Positions 1-6,317 of a DNA stretch of 8,169 nucleotides are shown here, in pieces. Position numbers and translations under genes: made by a program. Each line of letters begins with the position of its first letter. Positions within the stretch are counted from its first letter, which is position 1. The stretch is from an uncultured Pirellulaceae bacterium (GTDB lineage: Bacteria > Planctomycetota > Planctomycetia > Pirellulales > Pirellulaceae), in NCBI GenBank assembly GCA_934255105.1, contig CAKQNH010000175.1, positions 1-8,169 of the forward strand, written 5' to 3'. The notes below the pieces were generated by a model. That model searched no databases, was not told the origin of the DNA, and saw only the letters and a list, made by a program, of their open reading frames with translations.

Positions 1-30
1 CTCATGGACAAAATGGAGATTCAAAGGTGA
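1..30 (+). CDS. Possible 3' end of an upstream gene (partial)
   Basis: Frame 1 is open from the left edge and ends with TGA at 28-30, giving the tail LMDKMEIQR. Its stop overlaps the GTG start of the M3 peptidase in a GTGA arrangement, a common sign of translational coupling between neighbours in an operon. Only nine codons are visible, so the product cannot be named, and the open frame could be chance. The main support is the four-base overlap together with the packed, same-strand layout of the rest of the window. Confidence 0.35.
   Translation, partial: LMDKMEIQR
15..18 (+). promoter_or_regulatory. Ribosome binding site for the M3 peptidase
   Basis: GGAG lies 8 bases before the GTG at 27. 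It supports this non-ATG start over later in-frame codons. It sits inside the putative upstream reading frame, as expected for coupled genes. Confidence 0.55.
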
Positions 31-2072
31 CTGATCGCGCTCTACTAGATCCCTGGTCGGGACCCTATGGAGGCGTGCCTCCTTGGGATTTGGTGCGCCC
101 CGAGGCGTTTGTGGCCAACTTCGACGCGGCCATTAAGCAAGCCGATGCAGAGATTGAAGCGATTGCCAACAATCCCCAACCCGCTACGTTTGAGAATACC
201 ATCGTGGCCTTGGAGACGGCGGGGCGCGGACTGAGTCGCTTGAGCTCGATATTCGGCGTCCACTCGTCAAACCTCAACGTGGGCATCTTGCCAGAAGTCG
301 AACGCAAGGTCGAACCCAAGCTGGCCGAGTACCGCGACCGAGTCGTTCAGAATAGTAAACTCTTTTCGCGTATCGATGCGGTCTACCATAGCGACCAATT
401 CAAACAACTCGACTCGGCCCAGCAGCGATTGGTCGACGATCGCTACAAACAATTTGTGCGGCAGGGTGCCAAGTTGTCTGGGGCGGACAAAGAGCAATTG
501 TCCAAAATTAACCAGAGACTAGCCAGCCTGTTCACCGATTTCAGCCAAAATGTGTTGGCTGACGAACAGGGCTACGTGACTTGGATCGAAGACCAAGCGG
601 ATTTAACTGGCCTGCCCACAAGCGTGGTAGCGGGAATGTCCGCTGCGGCCAAAGAGAAGGGCCAGCCCAATAAGTGGGCTGTTACCAACACGCGCTCTTC
701 AGTCGACCCGTTTCTAACCTACTCAGCCAATCGACAACTGCGCGAACAGGTGTGGCACAATTTCTACAATCGTGGTGACAATGGCGACAAACACGATAAC
801 AACGCCATCATCAGCGAAATACTCCACTTGCGTGCAGCTCGCGCGAATCTCCTGGGGTATAAAACTCACGCGCACTGGCGGTTGGAACCACAGATGGCCA
901 AGCAGCCTGAAGCGGCTATGGAGTTGATGCTCAAGGTGTGGCCCAAGGCTGTCGCACGAGTTGCCGAAGAAGTTGCCGACATGCAGCAGTTGGCCGATCA
1001 AGCCGGTGATCACATCACGATCGAACCCTGGGATTACCGCTACTACGCCGAGAAGGTTCGCAAGTTGAAATACGACCTGGATTTCAATGAAGTCAAACCT
1101 TATCTCCAATTGGAAAAACTGCGTGAAGGCATGATGTGGGCAGCCGGTAAGCTGTTCGGGTTCCAGTTCACGCTGGTCGACGATGTGCCCGTGTTTCATC
1201 CCGATGTGCGCGTCTGGCGCGTCGATAATGCCCAGGGCGAACTGGTCGGCCTGTGGTACTTCGATCCTTATGCGCGCGAAGGCAAGCGGTCGGGTGCGTG
1301 GATGACCGATTATCGGTCCCAAGAAAATATCACTGAGCCCATTACAACGTTGGTCTCCAACAACTCCAACTTCGTCAAAGGAGCCGAGGGAGCGCCGGTT
1401 CTGATCTCGTGGGATGACGCTGATACACTGTTCCATGAATTTGGTCACGCTCTACATGGACTGTGTTCAAATGTTCGCTATCCGTCGCAGTCGGGTACAT
1501 CGGTTGCCAGAGATTACGTTGAGTTCCCTTCACAGCTCTACGAGCATTGGTTGACGACGCCTGAAATTCTAAATCAGTTTGCGGTCCACCATGAAACGGG
1601 CCAGCCGCTGCCGCAAGAGCTGGTTGACAAAATTGAGAAGGCCGCCACGTTTAACCAAGGCTTTGCGACGGTCGAATACTTGGCCAGCGCTTTGATCGAC
1701 ATGAAATTGCATTTGGCAGGGGACGTGCCGATTGATCCGGATGCATTTGAACGCCAGACGCTCGAGGAGCTGGGGATGCCGGCCCAGATTCCAATGCGCC
1801 ACCGCACGCCTCAGTTCATGCACGTGTTCTCCAGCGACAGCTACTCGGCCGGCTATTACAGCTATTTGTGGTCCGATGCGCTGACCGCCGATGCGGCTAA
1901 TGTGTTCGAGGAAGCGGGCAGTTACTACGACCCAGCGGTGGCCAAGAGTCTGTACGAGAACGTGATGTCGGTAGGGGATACGATCGATCCCGCCGATGGC
2001 TTCCGTGCGTTTCGAGGTCGTGACGTCGACACGTCTGCGCTGCTGCGGAAACGCGGCTTCCCCGTCGAGTAA
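27..2072 (+). CDS. M3 family zinc metallopeptidase, peptidyl-dipeptidase Dcp / oligopeptidase A type
   Basis: This is a 681-residue zinc oligopeptidase that cleaves short peptides, probably in the cytoplasm because no signal peptide or membrane segment is visible. The length fits the Dcp/PrlC branch of family M3. The N-terminal helical domain carries the family-like stretch NNPQPATFENTIVALE near residues 48-63. The catalytic motif HEFGHALHG gives zinc ligands H470 and H474 with catalytic E471. The third ligand is E499 in DYVEFPSQ. A C-terminal tyrosine-rich substrate-binding segment, AGYYSYLWSDAL, follows as in characterised M3 enzymes. The GTG start is supported by GGAG at 15-18 and by overlap with an upstream TGA. 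The frame is intact. The stop codon lies in the first copy of a 20-base tandem duplication. The family call is firm. Whether it releases dipeptides (Dcp) or acts as an endopeptidase (oligopeptidase A) cannot be decided from sequence alone, though the N-terminus reads more like Dcp. Confidence 0.95.
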   Translation: MTDRALLDPWSGPYGGVPPWDLVRPEAFVANFDAAIKQADAEIEAIANNPQPATFENTIVALETAGRGLSRLSSIFGVHSSNLNVGILPEVERKVEPKLAEYRDRVVQNSKLFSRIDAVYHSDQFKQLDSAQQRLVDDRYKQFVRQGAKLSGADKEQLSKINQRLASLFTDFSQNVLADEQGYVTWIEDQADLTGLPTSVVAGMSAAAKEKGQPNKWAVTNTRSSVDPFLTYSANRQLREQVWHNFYNRGDNGDKHDNNAIISEILHLRAARANLLGYKTHAHWRLEPQMAKQPEAAMELMLKVWPKAVARVAEEVADMQQLADQAGDHITIEPWDYRYYAEKVRKLKYDLDFNEVKPYLQLEKLREGMMWAAGKLFGFQFTLVDDVPVFHPDVRVWRVDNAQGELVGLWYFDPYAREGKRSGAWMTDYRSQENITEPITTLVSNNSNFVKGAEGAPVLISWDDADTLFHEFGHALHGLCSNVRYPSQSGTSVARDYVEFPSQLYEHWLTTPEILNQFAVHHETGQPLPQELVDKIEKAATFNQGFATVEYLASALIDMKLHLAGDVPIDPDAFERQTLEELGMPAQIPMRHRTPQFMHVFSSDSYSAGYYSYLWSDALTADAANVFEEAGSYYDPAVAKSLYENVMSVGDTIDPADGFRAFRGRDVDTSALLRKRGFPVE

Positions 2073-2102
2073 TCACACCATGCGTCGAGTAATCACACCA
2101 TG
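2063..2102 (+). repeat. 20-bp perfect tandem duplication spanning a stop codon
   Basis: The unit CGTCGAGTAATCACACCATG occurs twice back to back, at 2063-2082 and 2083-2102, and the next base (C) continues the match. The TAA stop of the M3 peptidase (2070-2072) is inside the first copy, so the protein is unaffected. The rest of the 74-base gap up to the next gene shows no clear promoter or hairpin. Confidence 0.95.
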
Positions 2103-2146
2103 CTTGCGGCCCCAATCAAACCGAAACTCTCTACAAAGTATTTATC

Positions 2147-3310
2147 ATGACGCTTCAACCGCTGGCTCAGCGACAGCGCCTTCGACTACCGCTGCTCCTA
2201 TATTCGTATTCGGTGCTAGTGGCGTGCATGTTCCTGGCAATAGCCCAGTCTGCCGAGCTGCGGGCCGATGACTGGCCGCTGGGCCGCAGTGACGTTGCGG
2301 GCACAGGAGCGACCGCCCAATCGCTGCCCGAAAAGATGGAGCTGTTGTGGGAGCTCAAGCTCGACGGGCTGGGGTTTGATGCAGGGCCGATCATTGCGCA
2401 GGGGAAGGTGTTTGCTGCAGATCAAGACGGTCACGTCCTTGCTATCGACTTGGCCAGTGGTAAAGAGCTCTGGCGAATCGATTTGGAGACCGGCTTTGTC
2501 GTTTCGCCCGCCTATCGAGACGGCTGGCTGTTTGTCGGAGATTACGACGGCACGCTACATGCATTGGACGCTACCAACGGCCAAGAGAAGTGGAGCTATG
2601 CCACTGAGGCGGAGATCGATGGAAACCCTAATTTCTTCGAAGACAACGTGCTATTTACTTCTCAGAACGGCAATCTTTACTGCGTCAAGTTCAGCGACGG
2701 AGCGTTGGTCTGGAAATACGAAACGGGAGATCAACTGCAATGCGGCCCTACGTTGGCCGGCAATAAGACATTTCTGGGGGGCTGCGACTCCAATTTACAT
2801 GTCATCGATGTCAACAGCGGCCAGCGAGTAGGCGAGCTGTTGCCGATCGATTCGCCTACCGGCAGTACACCCAGCGTGCTGGGGAATCAAGTTTTTGTGC
2901 CGACCTATGCGGGCGAGATCTTTTGCTATCGGGCGCCCGAGTTTGAATTGCAGTGGCGGTTCAAAGATCCGGAGTTAGCCAGCGAGTTCAAAAACTCGGT
3001 GGCTGTCTCCGAGGGGTTGGCGGTAGCTGCCAGCCGGAACAAGCGCGTATTTGCGATCGATGTGGCGACCGGCAAAGTGGTGTGGGAGCAGACCTTGCGC
3101 AAGCGGTGCGATGCTTCGCCGGTCATCGCCGGTCAGCAAGTAGTGGTGGCCGCCGCCGACGGGCGTATTTCCATATTCGACCTGAAAACTGGAAAACCCG
3201 GCTGGATGTTCGAGGTCAAACCGAGCTTTTTGGGCGCGCCTGCGGTCGCCGATGGTAGACTAGTAGTGGCCAACGACCGAGGCTCGATCTTCTGTTTTGG
3301 CCGAAAATAA
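2147..3310 (+). CDS. Exported PQQ-like (BamB-like) eight-bladed beta-propeller protein
   Basis: The 387-residue product is predicted to be exported. Residues 1-13 carry three arginines, residues 14-33 are strongly hydrophobic, and a cleavage site is likely within about residues 33-40. The mature part begins DDWPLGRSD, an entry motif I associate with planctomycete PQQ-repeat proteins. About eight repeats of roughly 40 residues follow, each with a strand, a DG or NG turn and a closing pattern such as AIDLASGKELW (W109) or ALDATNGQEKW (W149). The segment LLWELKLDG near residue 66 probably closes the last blade. No dehydrogenase active-site motif is evident, so this is more likely a structural or protein-binding propeller than a quinoprotein enzyme. 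LVAC at residues 24-27 resembles a lipobox, but the hydrophobic stretch continues beyond the cysteine, so lipoprotein status is doubtful. The ATG lacks a clear Shine-Dalgarno. It could be cotranscribed with its neighbours. Confidence 0.88.
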   Translation: MTLQPLAQRQRLRLPLLLYSYSVLVACMFLAIAQSAELRADDWPLGRSDVAGTGATAQSLPEKMELLWELKLDGLGFDAGPIIAQGKVFAADQDGHVLAIDLASGKELWRIDLETGFVVSPAYRDGWLFVGDYDGTLHALDATNGQEKWSYATEAEIDGNPNFFEDNVLFTSQNGNLYCVKFSDGALVWKYETGDQLQCGPTLAGNKTFLGGCDSNLHVIDVNSGQRVGELLPIDSPTGSTPSVLGNQVFVPTYAGEIFCYRAPEFELQWRFKDPELASEFKNSVAVSEGLAVAASRNKRVFAIDVATGKVVWEQTLRKRCDASPVIAGQQVVVAAADGRISIFDLKTGKPGWMFEVKPSFLGAPAVADGRLVVANDRGSIFCFGRK

Positions 3311-3364
3311 GTTAGATTGTTATAGCGACGCCACGAACAGTTTTCACCACAGTTGGATTTACCT

Positions 3365-4669
3365 ATGTCAGGTGATGCCACCACGACACAGGTCGGTAGT
3401 TATTTCATTTCCAACTACCCGCCGTATTCGCAGTGGAAACCAGAGTATTTGCCGGAGGTCGAGCAGGCGCTGGCCAGCCCGCCGGGCGATGTTCCGCTGG
3501 GTCTCTATTTGCACATCCCCTTCTGTCGTAAACGCTGCAAGTTCTGCTACTTCAAAGTTTTCACGGGCAAGAACGCGGGCGAGATCGAAACATACGTCGA
3601 AGCGTTGAGCCGCGAGATCGAGTTGGTCAGCCAGCAAGCGGTGATGGGTCAGCGACCGTTCCGCTTCGTCTACTTCGGCGGCGGCACACCCAGTTTTCTG
3701 TCTCCCAAACAACTGACCAGCTTGGTCGATCGCCTGCGCGCGAGTATTAGTTGGGACAAAGCGGAAGAGGTGACTTTCGAGTGTGAACCAGGGACATTGA
3801 GTGAGACCAAGGTGCATACGCTGAAGAAGTTGGGCATCACGCGTCTGAGTCTGGGAATCGAGAACTTCAGCGATGCGATCTTGGAGGAGAACGGTCGAGC
3901 GCACTTATCTAAAGAGGTCTTCACTGCCTGGGAATGGATTGTGGCCGCTGGCTTTCCCAACGTCAACATCGACCTAATCTCTGGCATGGTAGGGGAGACT
4001 TGGGATAACTGGAAGATTAACGTAACCAAGACGCTCGAATTGTCTCCTGAGAGCGTGACGATTTATCAGATGGAACTCCCTTTCAACACGGTCTATTCGG
4101 AAGGCATGCTCAAGCAAGCTCAACAGTCGCCGGTGGCCGATTGGCAAACGAAGCGGGATTGGGTGCAGTATGCCTTCGAGGCATTTGCCGCGGCGGGATA
4201 TGTGCAGAATTCCGCCTACACGATGATCAAAGATCCCAAGAAAATCTCATTCAGCTATCGTGACAATTTGTGGAAGGGGTCGGACCTGCTGGCTACTGGT
4301 ATCGCTTCCTTCGGACACATCTCTGGCGTGCACTATCAAAATTTGCCTCAATGGCATCAGTATATTGGCGCGGTGAACGAGGGGCATTTGCCGCTGGGGC
4401 GCGCTTTCACACCCACACCCACGCAAGCCATGATTCGCGAAGTGGTCTTACTGCTCAAGCGTGGATACCTAGAGATCGATTACTTTCAGGAGAAGTTTGG
4501 GACCGACATTTGGAGCGAATTCCAAGAGGTGTGGGACCACTACGTCAGTGAAGGCTACGTGGTACGCGACGGCAATCGCATCGAGTTGACGATGCAGGGT
4601 CTGCTGCGCGCCGACGGGCTGCTGCCGATGTTCTTTGAACCAGAGTTCAGGGGAGTTCGCTACACATGA
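3365..4669 (+). CDS. Radical SAM protein, HemW/HemN-like (coproporphyrinogen oxidase-like family)
   Basis: This 434-residue enzyme of the HemN/HemW branch has the radical SAM cluster motif C54-x3-C58-x2-C61 within LHIPFCRKRCKFCYF. The SAM-binding segment GGGTP lies at 105-109 and FECEPGTLSE near 138. A HemW-like core follows (LSLGIENF, then NIDLISGMVGETWDNW), and the C-terminal part resembles the HemN_C winged-helix region. It lacks the CxxCxC pattern (CYFCGC) of true HemN, so assigning it as coproporphyrinogen III dehydrogenase would be unsafe. HemW proteins are heme chaperones, and other relatives are methylases, cyclopropanases or heme-degrading enzymes. I chose ATG 3365 over TTG 3353, although neither has a good Shine-Dalgarno. 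The stop overlaps the start of the GcvH-like gene by four bases (ATGA), and a ferredoxin gene follows. That context suggests a dedicated role with a lipoyl carrier rather than heme synthesis; this last point is inference. Confidence 0.85.
   Translation: MSGDATTTQVGSYFISNYPPYSQWKPEYLPEVEQALASPPGDVPLGLYLHIPFCRKRCKFCYFKVFTGKNAGEIETYVEALSREIELVSQQAVMGQRPFRFVYFGGGTPSFLSPKQLTSLVDRLRASISWDKAEEVTFECEPGTLSETKVHTLKKLGITRLSLGIENFSDAILEENGRAHLSKEVFTAWEWIVAAGFPNVNIDLISGMVGETWDNWKINVTKTLELSPESVTIYQMELPFNTVYSEGMLKQAQQSPVADWQTKRDWVQYAFEAFAAAGYVQNSAYTMIKDPKKISFSYRDNLWKGSDLLATGIASFGHISGVHYQNLPQWHQYIGAVNEGHLPLGRAFTPTPTQAMIREVVLLLKRGYLEIDYFQEKFGTDIWSEFQEVWDHYVSEGYVVRDGNRIELTMQGLLRADGLLPMFFEPEFRGVRYT
4649..4655 (+). 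promoter_or_regulatory. Ribosome binding site for the GcvH-like gene
   Basis: AGGGGAG lies 10 bases before ATG 4666, inside the end of the radical SAM gene. It supports the upstream start, which includes a 20-residue N-terminal extension, over the internal ATG codons at 4687 and 4726. Confidence 0.6.
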
Positions 4670-5184
4670 GCGCCGCACTGGTGTTCATGATGGGCGAATT
4701 CTCGGCGGAGTTCCCCGTTGACCGCATGTATGCCAAGAATCACATGTGGGGACAAATTCAAGGCGATGGCGTGATCCGCTTTGGCCTGTCGGCCTATGCG
4801 GTGCGTCTATTGCAAGATGTGTATTTCTTGGACCTGACCATCGAACCGCAAATGGCGCTCAGCCCGCGCCAAGAAATAGGGTCGATCGAAAGCAAAAAGG
4901 CCGAGAGCAGTCTGTATACGCCGCTCCCTGGTACCGTCACTGCCCTCAACGAAGCGCTGCTGCAAGACCCGACTGGAATCAACCTAGACAAATACGGCGC
5001 GGGCTGGATGTTTGAAATGGCAATGGAACCAACAGCCACCGATTCGCCCGATTCGCTAGATTCGCCGGCGACAGCGGGGCAGGGGGGAGCTTCACCACTA
5101 TTGGATCCTCAGCAATACTTGCAACACCTAACGTCGGCTTGGGAAGTTGCTCAGCGCACGATCAAAGGACAAGTCAATGCATAG
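4666..5184 (+). CDS. GcvH-like lipoyl-domain carrier protein with C-terminal extension
   Basis: This 172-residue protein has a lipoyl/H-protein fold at about residues 20-121. Family landmarks are YAKNHMW (22-28, matching the YTKEHEW type start of GcvH), GLSAYAVRLLQDVYFLDL (40-57, matching the TDYAQEQLGDIVFVEL region), the attachment loop ESKKAESSLYTPLPG (75-89), and GAGWMFEM (111-118). By alignment to ESVKA in GcvH, the lipoylated lysine is K78. It differs from ordinary H-protein by a 20-residue N-terminal extension and by a tail of about 50 residues. The tail consists of a Ser/Asp/Pro/Gly-rich linker (about 122-145) and a predicted helix (LDPQQYLQHLTSAWEVAQRT). No P- or T-protein gene of the glycine cleavage system is nearby. 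It overlaps the radical SAM gene by ATGA and the ferredoxin gene by 8 bases. I infer a lipoyl carrier for the radical SAM/ferredoxin pair. A simple GcvH paralogue is the alternative. Confidence 0.82.
   Translation: MSAALVFMMGEFSAEFPVDRMYAKNHMWGQIQGDGVIRFGLSAYAVRLLQDVYFLDLTIEPQMALSPRQEIGSIESKKAESSLYTPLPGTVTALNEALLQDPTGINLDKYGAGWMFEMAMEPTATDSPDSLDSPATAGQGGASPLLDPQQYLQHLTSAWEVAQRTIKGQVNA
5041..5067 (+). repeat. Three imperfect 9-bp tandem repeats in the linker of the GcvH-like gene
   Basis: GATTCGCCC, GATTCGCTA and GATTCGCCG are adjacent and in frame, encoding DSP-DSL-DSP. They lie in the low-complexity linker between the lipoyl domain and the C-terminal helix, so copy number could vary without harming either folded part. 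Confidence 0.85.
5164..5169 (+). promoter_or_regulatory. Ribosome binding site deciding the ferredoxin gene start
   Basis: AAAGGA lies 7 bases before ATG 5177. It favours this start over the in-frame TTG at 5147. The resulting protein begins MHSSHLTVVVSAGQ, so the first beta strand sits at the N-terminus. Confidence 0.65.
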
Positions 5185-6274
5185 CAGCCACCTTACCGTG
5201 GTCGTCTCGGCCGGCCAGAGCCGCAATCCAGAAAAGCGCGAGCTCGAGCAAGCGATCGCGGCGGGAGCCGGCGAGCTGGATGGAGTTCAAGTTCTATGTG
5301 TGCCGCATCTGTACGACCTGGCCAAAGCTGGCGAGACTTACCAAACGTTGCAGCAACTGCCGGGGGACATCGTACTTGTAAGCTGGATGTTCCCGCGGGC
5401 TGCCCACTGGATACTCGACCGCAATGGCGTTCGTGGACAGTTTGGAATAGTCGAATTGCAGCAGGAGTCGGATGACGATGACGAAGTCGCTGATCGTGAG
5501 CCGCATGAGGAGCGAGTGACGTTATCGCAGCCCCGTCCCGAGCGCACGATTTACACGCTCGACTTTCGCGCCAGCCCGAGGTCGTCAGCCTTCGTCGATG
5601 AAATTCAGCGGATCGCCATTTTGGCGCGAGCTACGCGGACTGCTCAACAAGGTGCGACGCCACTAACGCTGGAGATGCTGGGGCATTACGAACAACCCAC
5701 CAACGATACTTACGTCGGCGTGGATGCTAGTGTGCCCTCGGCGCGCAGTTCTACTCTCCCCGTCATGGCGACACTCTTTGGTAGCTCTAGTGTGGCCACG
5801 ATCGAAGAACATCCCGCCCGCCGCTGGTACCCGGTTATCGATTTCAGCCGCTGCACAAATTGCATGGAGTGTATCGACTTCTGCCTGTTCGGCGTGTATG
5901 GCATCGATTCGGTGGAAACGATCGTGGTCGAGCAGGCTGACAATTGCCGCAAGGGATGTCCGGCCTGCAGTCGCGTTTGTCCTGAGAACGCGATCATGTT
6001 TCCGCAGCATAAATCCCCAGCCATCGCCGGCGCTCCGGTCGATGCGGGCGGGCTTAAGATCGACCTGTCCAAGCTGTTTGGTGCTCCGGACGAAGGGGAG
6101 GACGCAGCGGCAGCGGCCATTCGCGAGCGCGACGAGCAACTGCGTTTGGCCGGTCGCCAAGCCGTCGGTGCGTCGAGCGGGCTGAGCGATCGTTTGCTAA
6201 AATCCGATAGCGCACCTGTGCGATCAGACACGCTCGACGCGCTCATCGATCAGCTCGACGCGCTCGATTTGTAG
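5177..6274 (+). CDS. Two-[4Fe-4S] ferredoxin-domain protein with unrecognised N-terminal domain
   Basis: This 365-residue protein has two parts. Residues 1-90 alternate strands and helices (TVVVSAGQSRNPEKRELEQA, then VLCVPHLYDL, then GDIVLVSWMFPRAAHWILD) and look Rossmann-like, but I cannot name the family. An acidic linker (DDDDE at 99-103) and a less ordered middle section follow. The ferredoxin part has C226, C229, C232 and C236 (CxxCxxCxxxC) and C257, C261, C264 and C268 (CxxxCxxCxxxCP). The 20-residue gap between the quartets and the extra residue in the second motif are unlike a minimal bacterial ferredoxin. The tail is charged and ends in a leucine-rich helix (LDALIDQLDALDL). No signal peptide is visible, so it should be cytoplasmic. 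Its start overlaps the GcvH-like gene by 8 bases. It is a plausible electron donor for the radical SAM enzyme two genes upstream (inference). The cluster-binding call is strong; the overall function is unknown. Confidence 0.8.
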   Translation: MHSSHLTVVVSAGQSRNPEKRELEQAIAAGAGELDGVQVLCVPHLYDLAKAGETYQTLQQLPGDIVLVSWMFPRAAHWILDRNGVRGQFGIVELQQESDDDDEVADREPHEERVTLSQPRPERTIYTLDFRASPRSSAFVDEIQRIAILARATRTAQQGATPLTLEMLGHYEQPTNDTYVGVDASVPSARSSTLPVMATLFGSSSVATIEEHPARRWYPVIDFSRCTNCMECIDFCLFGVYGIDSVETIVVEQADNCRKGCPACSRVCPENAIMFPQHKSPAIAGAPVDAGGLKIDLSKLFGAPDEGEDAAAAAIRERDEQLRLAGRQAVGASSGLSDRLLKSDSAPVRSDTLDALIDQLDALDL

Positions 6275-6281
6275 ATTTGTG
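6266..6281 (+). repeat. 8-bp imperfect tandem repeat spanning a stop codon
   Basis: GATTTGTA (6266-6273) is followed directly by GATTTGTG (6274-6281). The TAG stop of the ferredoxin gene is at 6272-6274, at the junction. It is short enough to be chance on its own, and is listed because two longer stop-spanning duplications occur in this window. Confidence 0.6.
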
Positions 6282-6304
6282 ACACAAGGCAACTTTAACT
6301 TTGC

Positions 6305-6308
6305 GGAG
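6305..6308 (+). promoter_or_regulatory. Ribosome binding site for the Tat-exported isomerase-like gene
   Basis: GGAG lies 9 bases before ATG 6318. The in-frame GTG at 6279 has no such site and would put 13 residues in front of the twin-arginine signal, so 6318 is preferred. Confidence 0.6.
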
Positions 6309-6317
6309 CAGCATGAT

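Noticed and set aside
723..1448. Long minus-strand open frame (241 codons) inside the M3 peptidase gene
   Set aside because: It lies wholly opposite a strongly conserved metallopeptidase, including its HExxH region, and its translation shows no recognisable motif. It is a shadow of codon bias.
2216..2230. Lipobox (LVAC) in the propeller protein
   Set aside because: The hydrophobic stretch continues past the cysteine, so an ordinary signal peptide cut further on is more likely. Kept only as an alternative in the gene entry.
1996..2271. Plus-strand frame across the gap between the peptidase and the propeller gene
   Set aside because: It overlaps the end of one gene and the signal peptide region of the next, has no ribosome binding site and no recognisable content.
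3296..3325. Possible promoter (TTGGCC, then TATAGC) before the radical SAM gene
   Set aside because: Both boxes are poor matches and the gap between genes is only 54 bases. Not enough to call a promoter.
3368..3904. Minus-strand open frame opposite the radical SAM gene
   Set aside because: It covers the conserved cluster and SAM-binding motifs of the plus-strand gene and has no family features of its own.
5177..5450. CbiX/sirohydrochlorin chelatase-like N-terminal domain in the ferredoxin protein
   Set aside because: VVSAGQSRNP vaguely recalls the HGSRDP start of CbiX, but the essential His is absent and the rest does not follow the family.
5663..6246. Two overlapping minus-strand frames and one plus-strand frame over the ferredoxin gene
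   Set aside because: Their translations are compositionally odd (Arg- and Ser-rich) and compete with a frame carrying eight well-spaced cluster cysteines.
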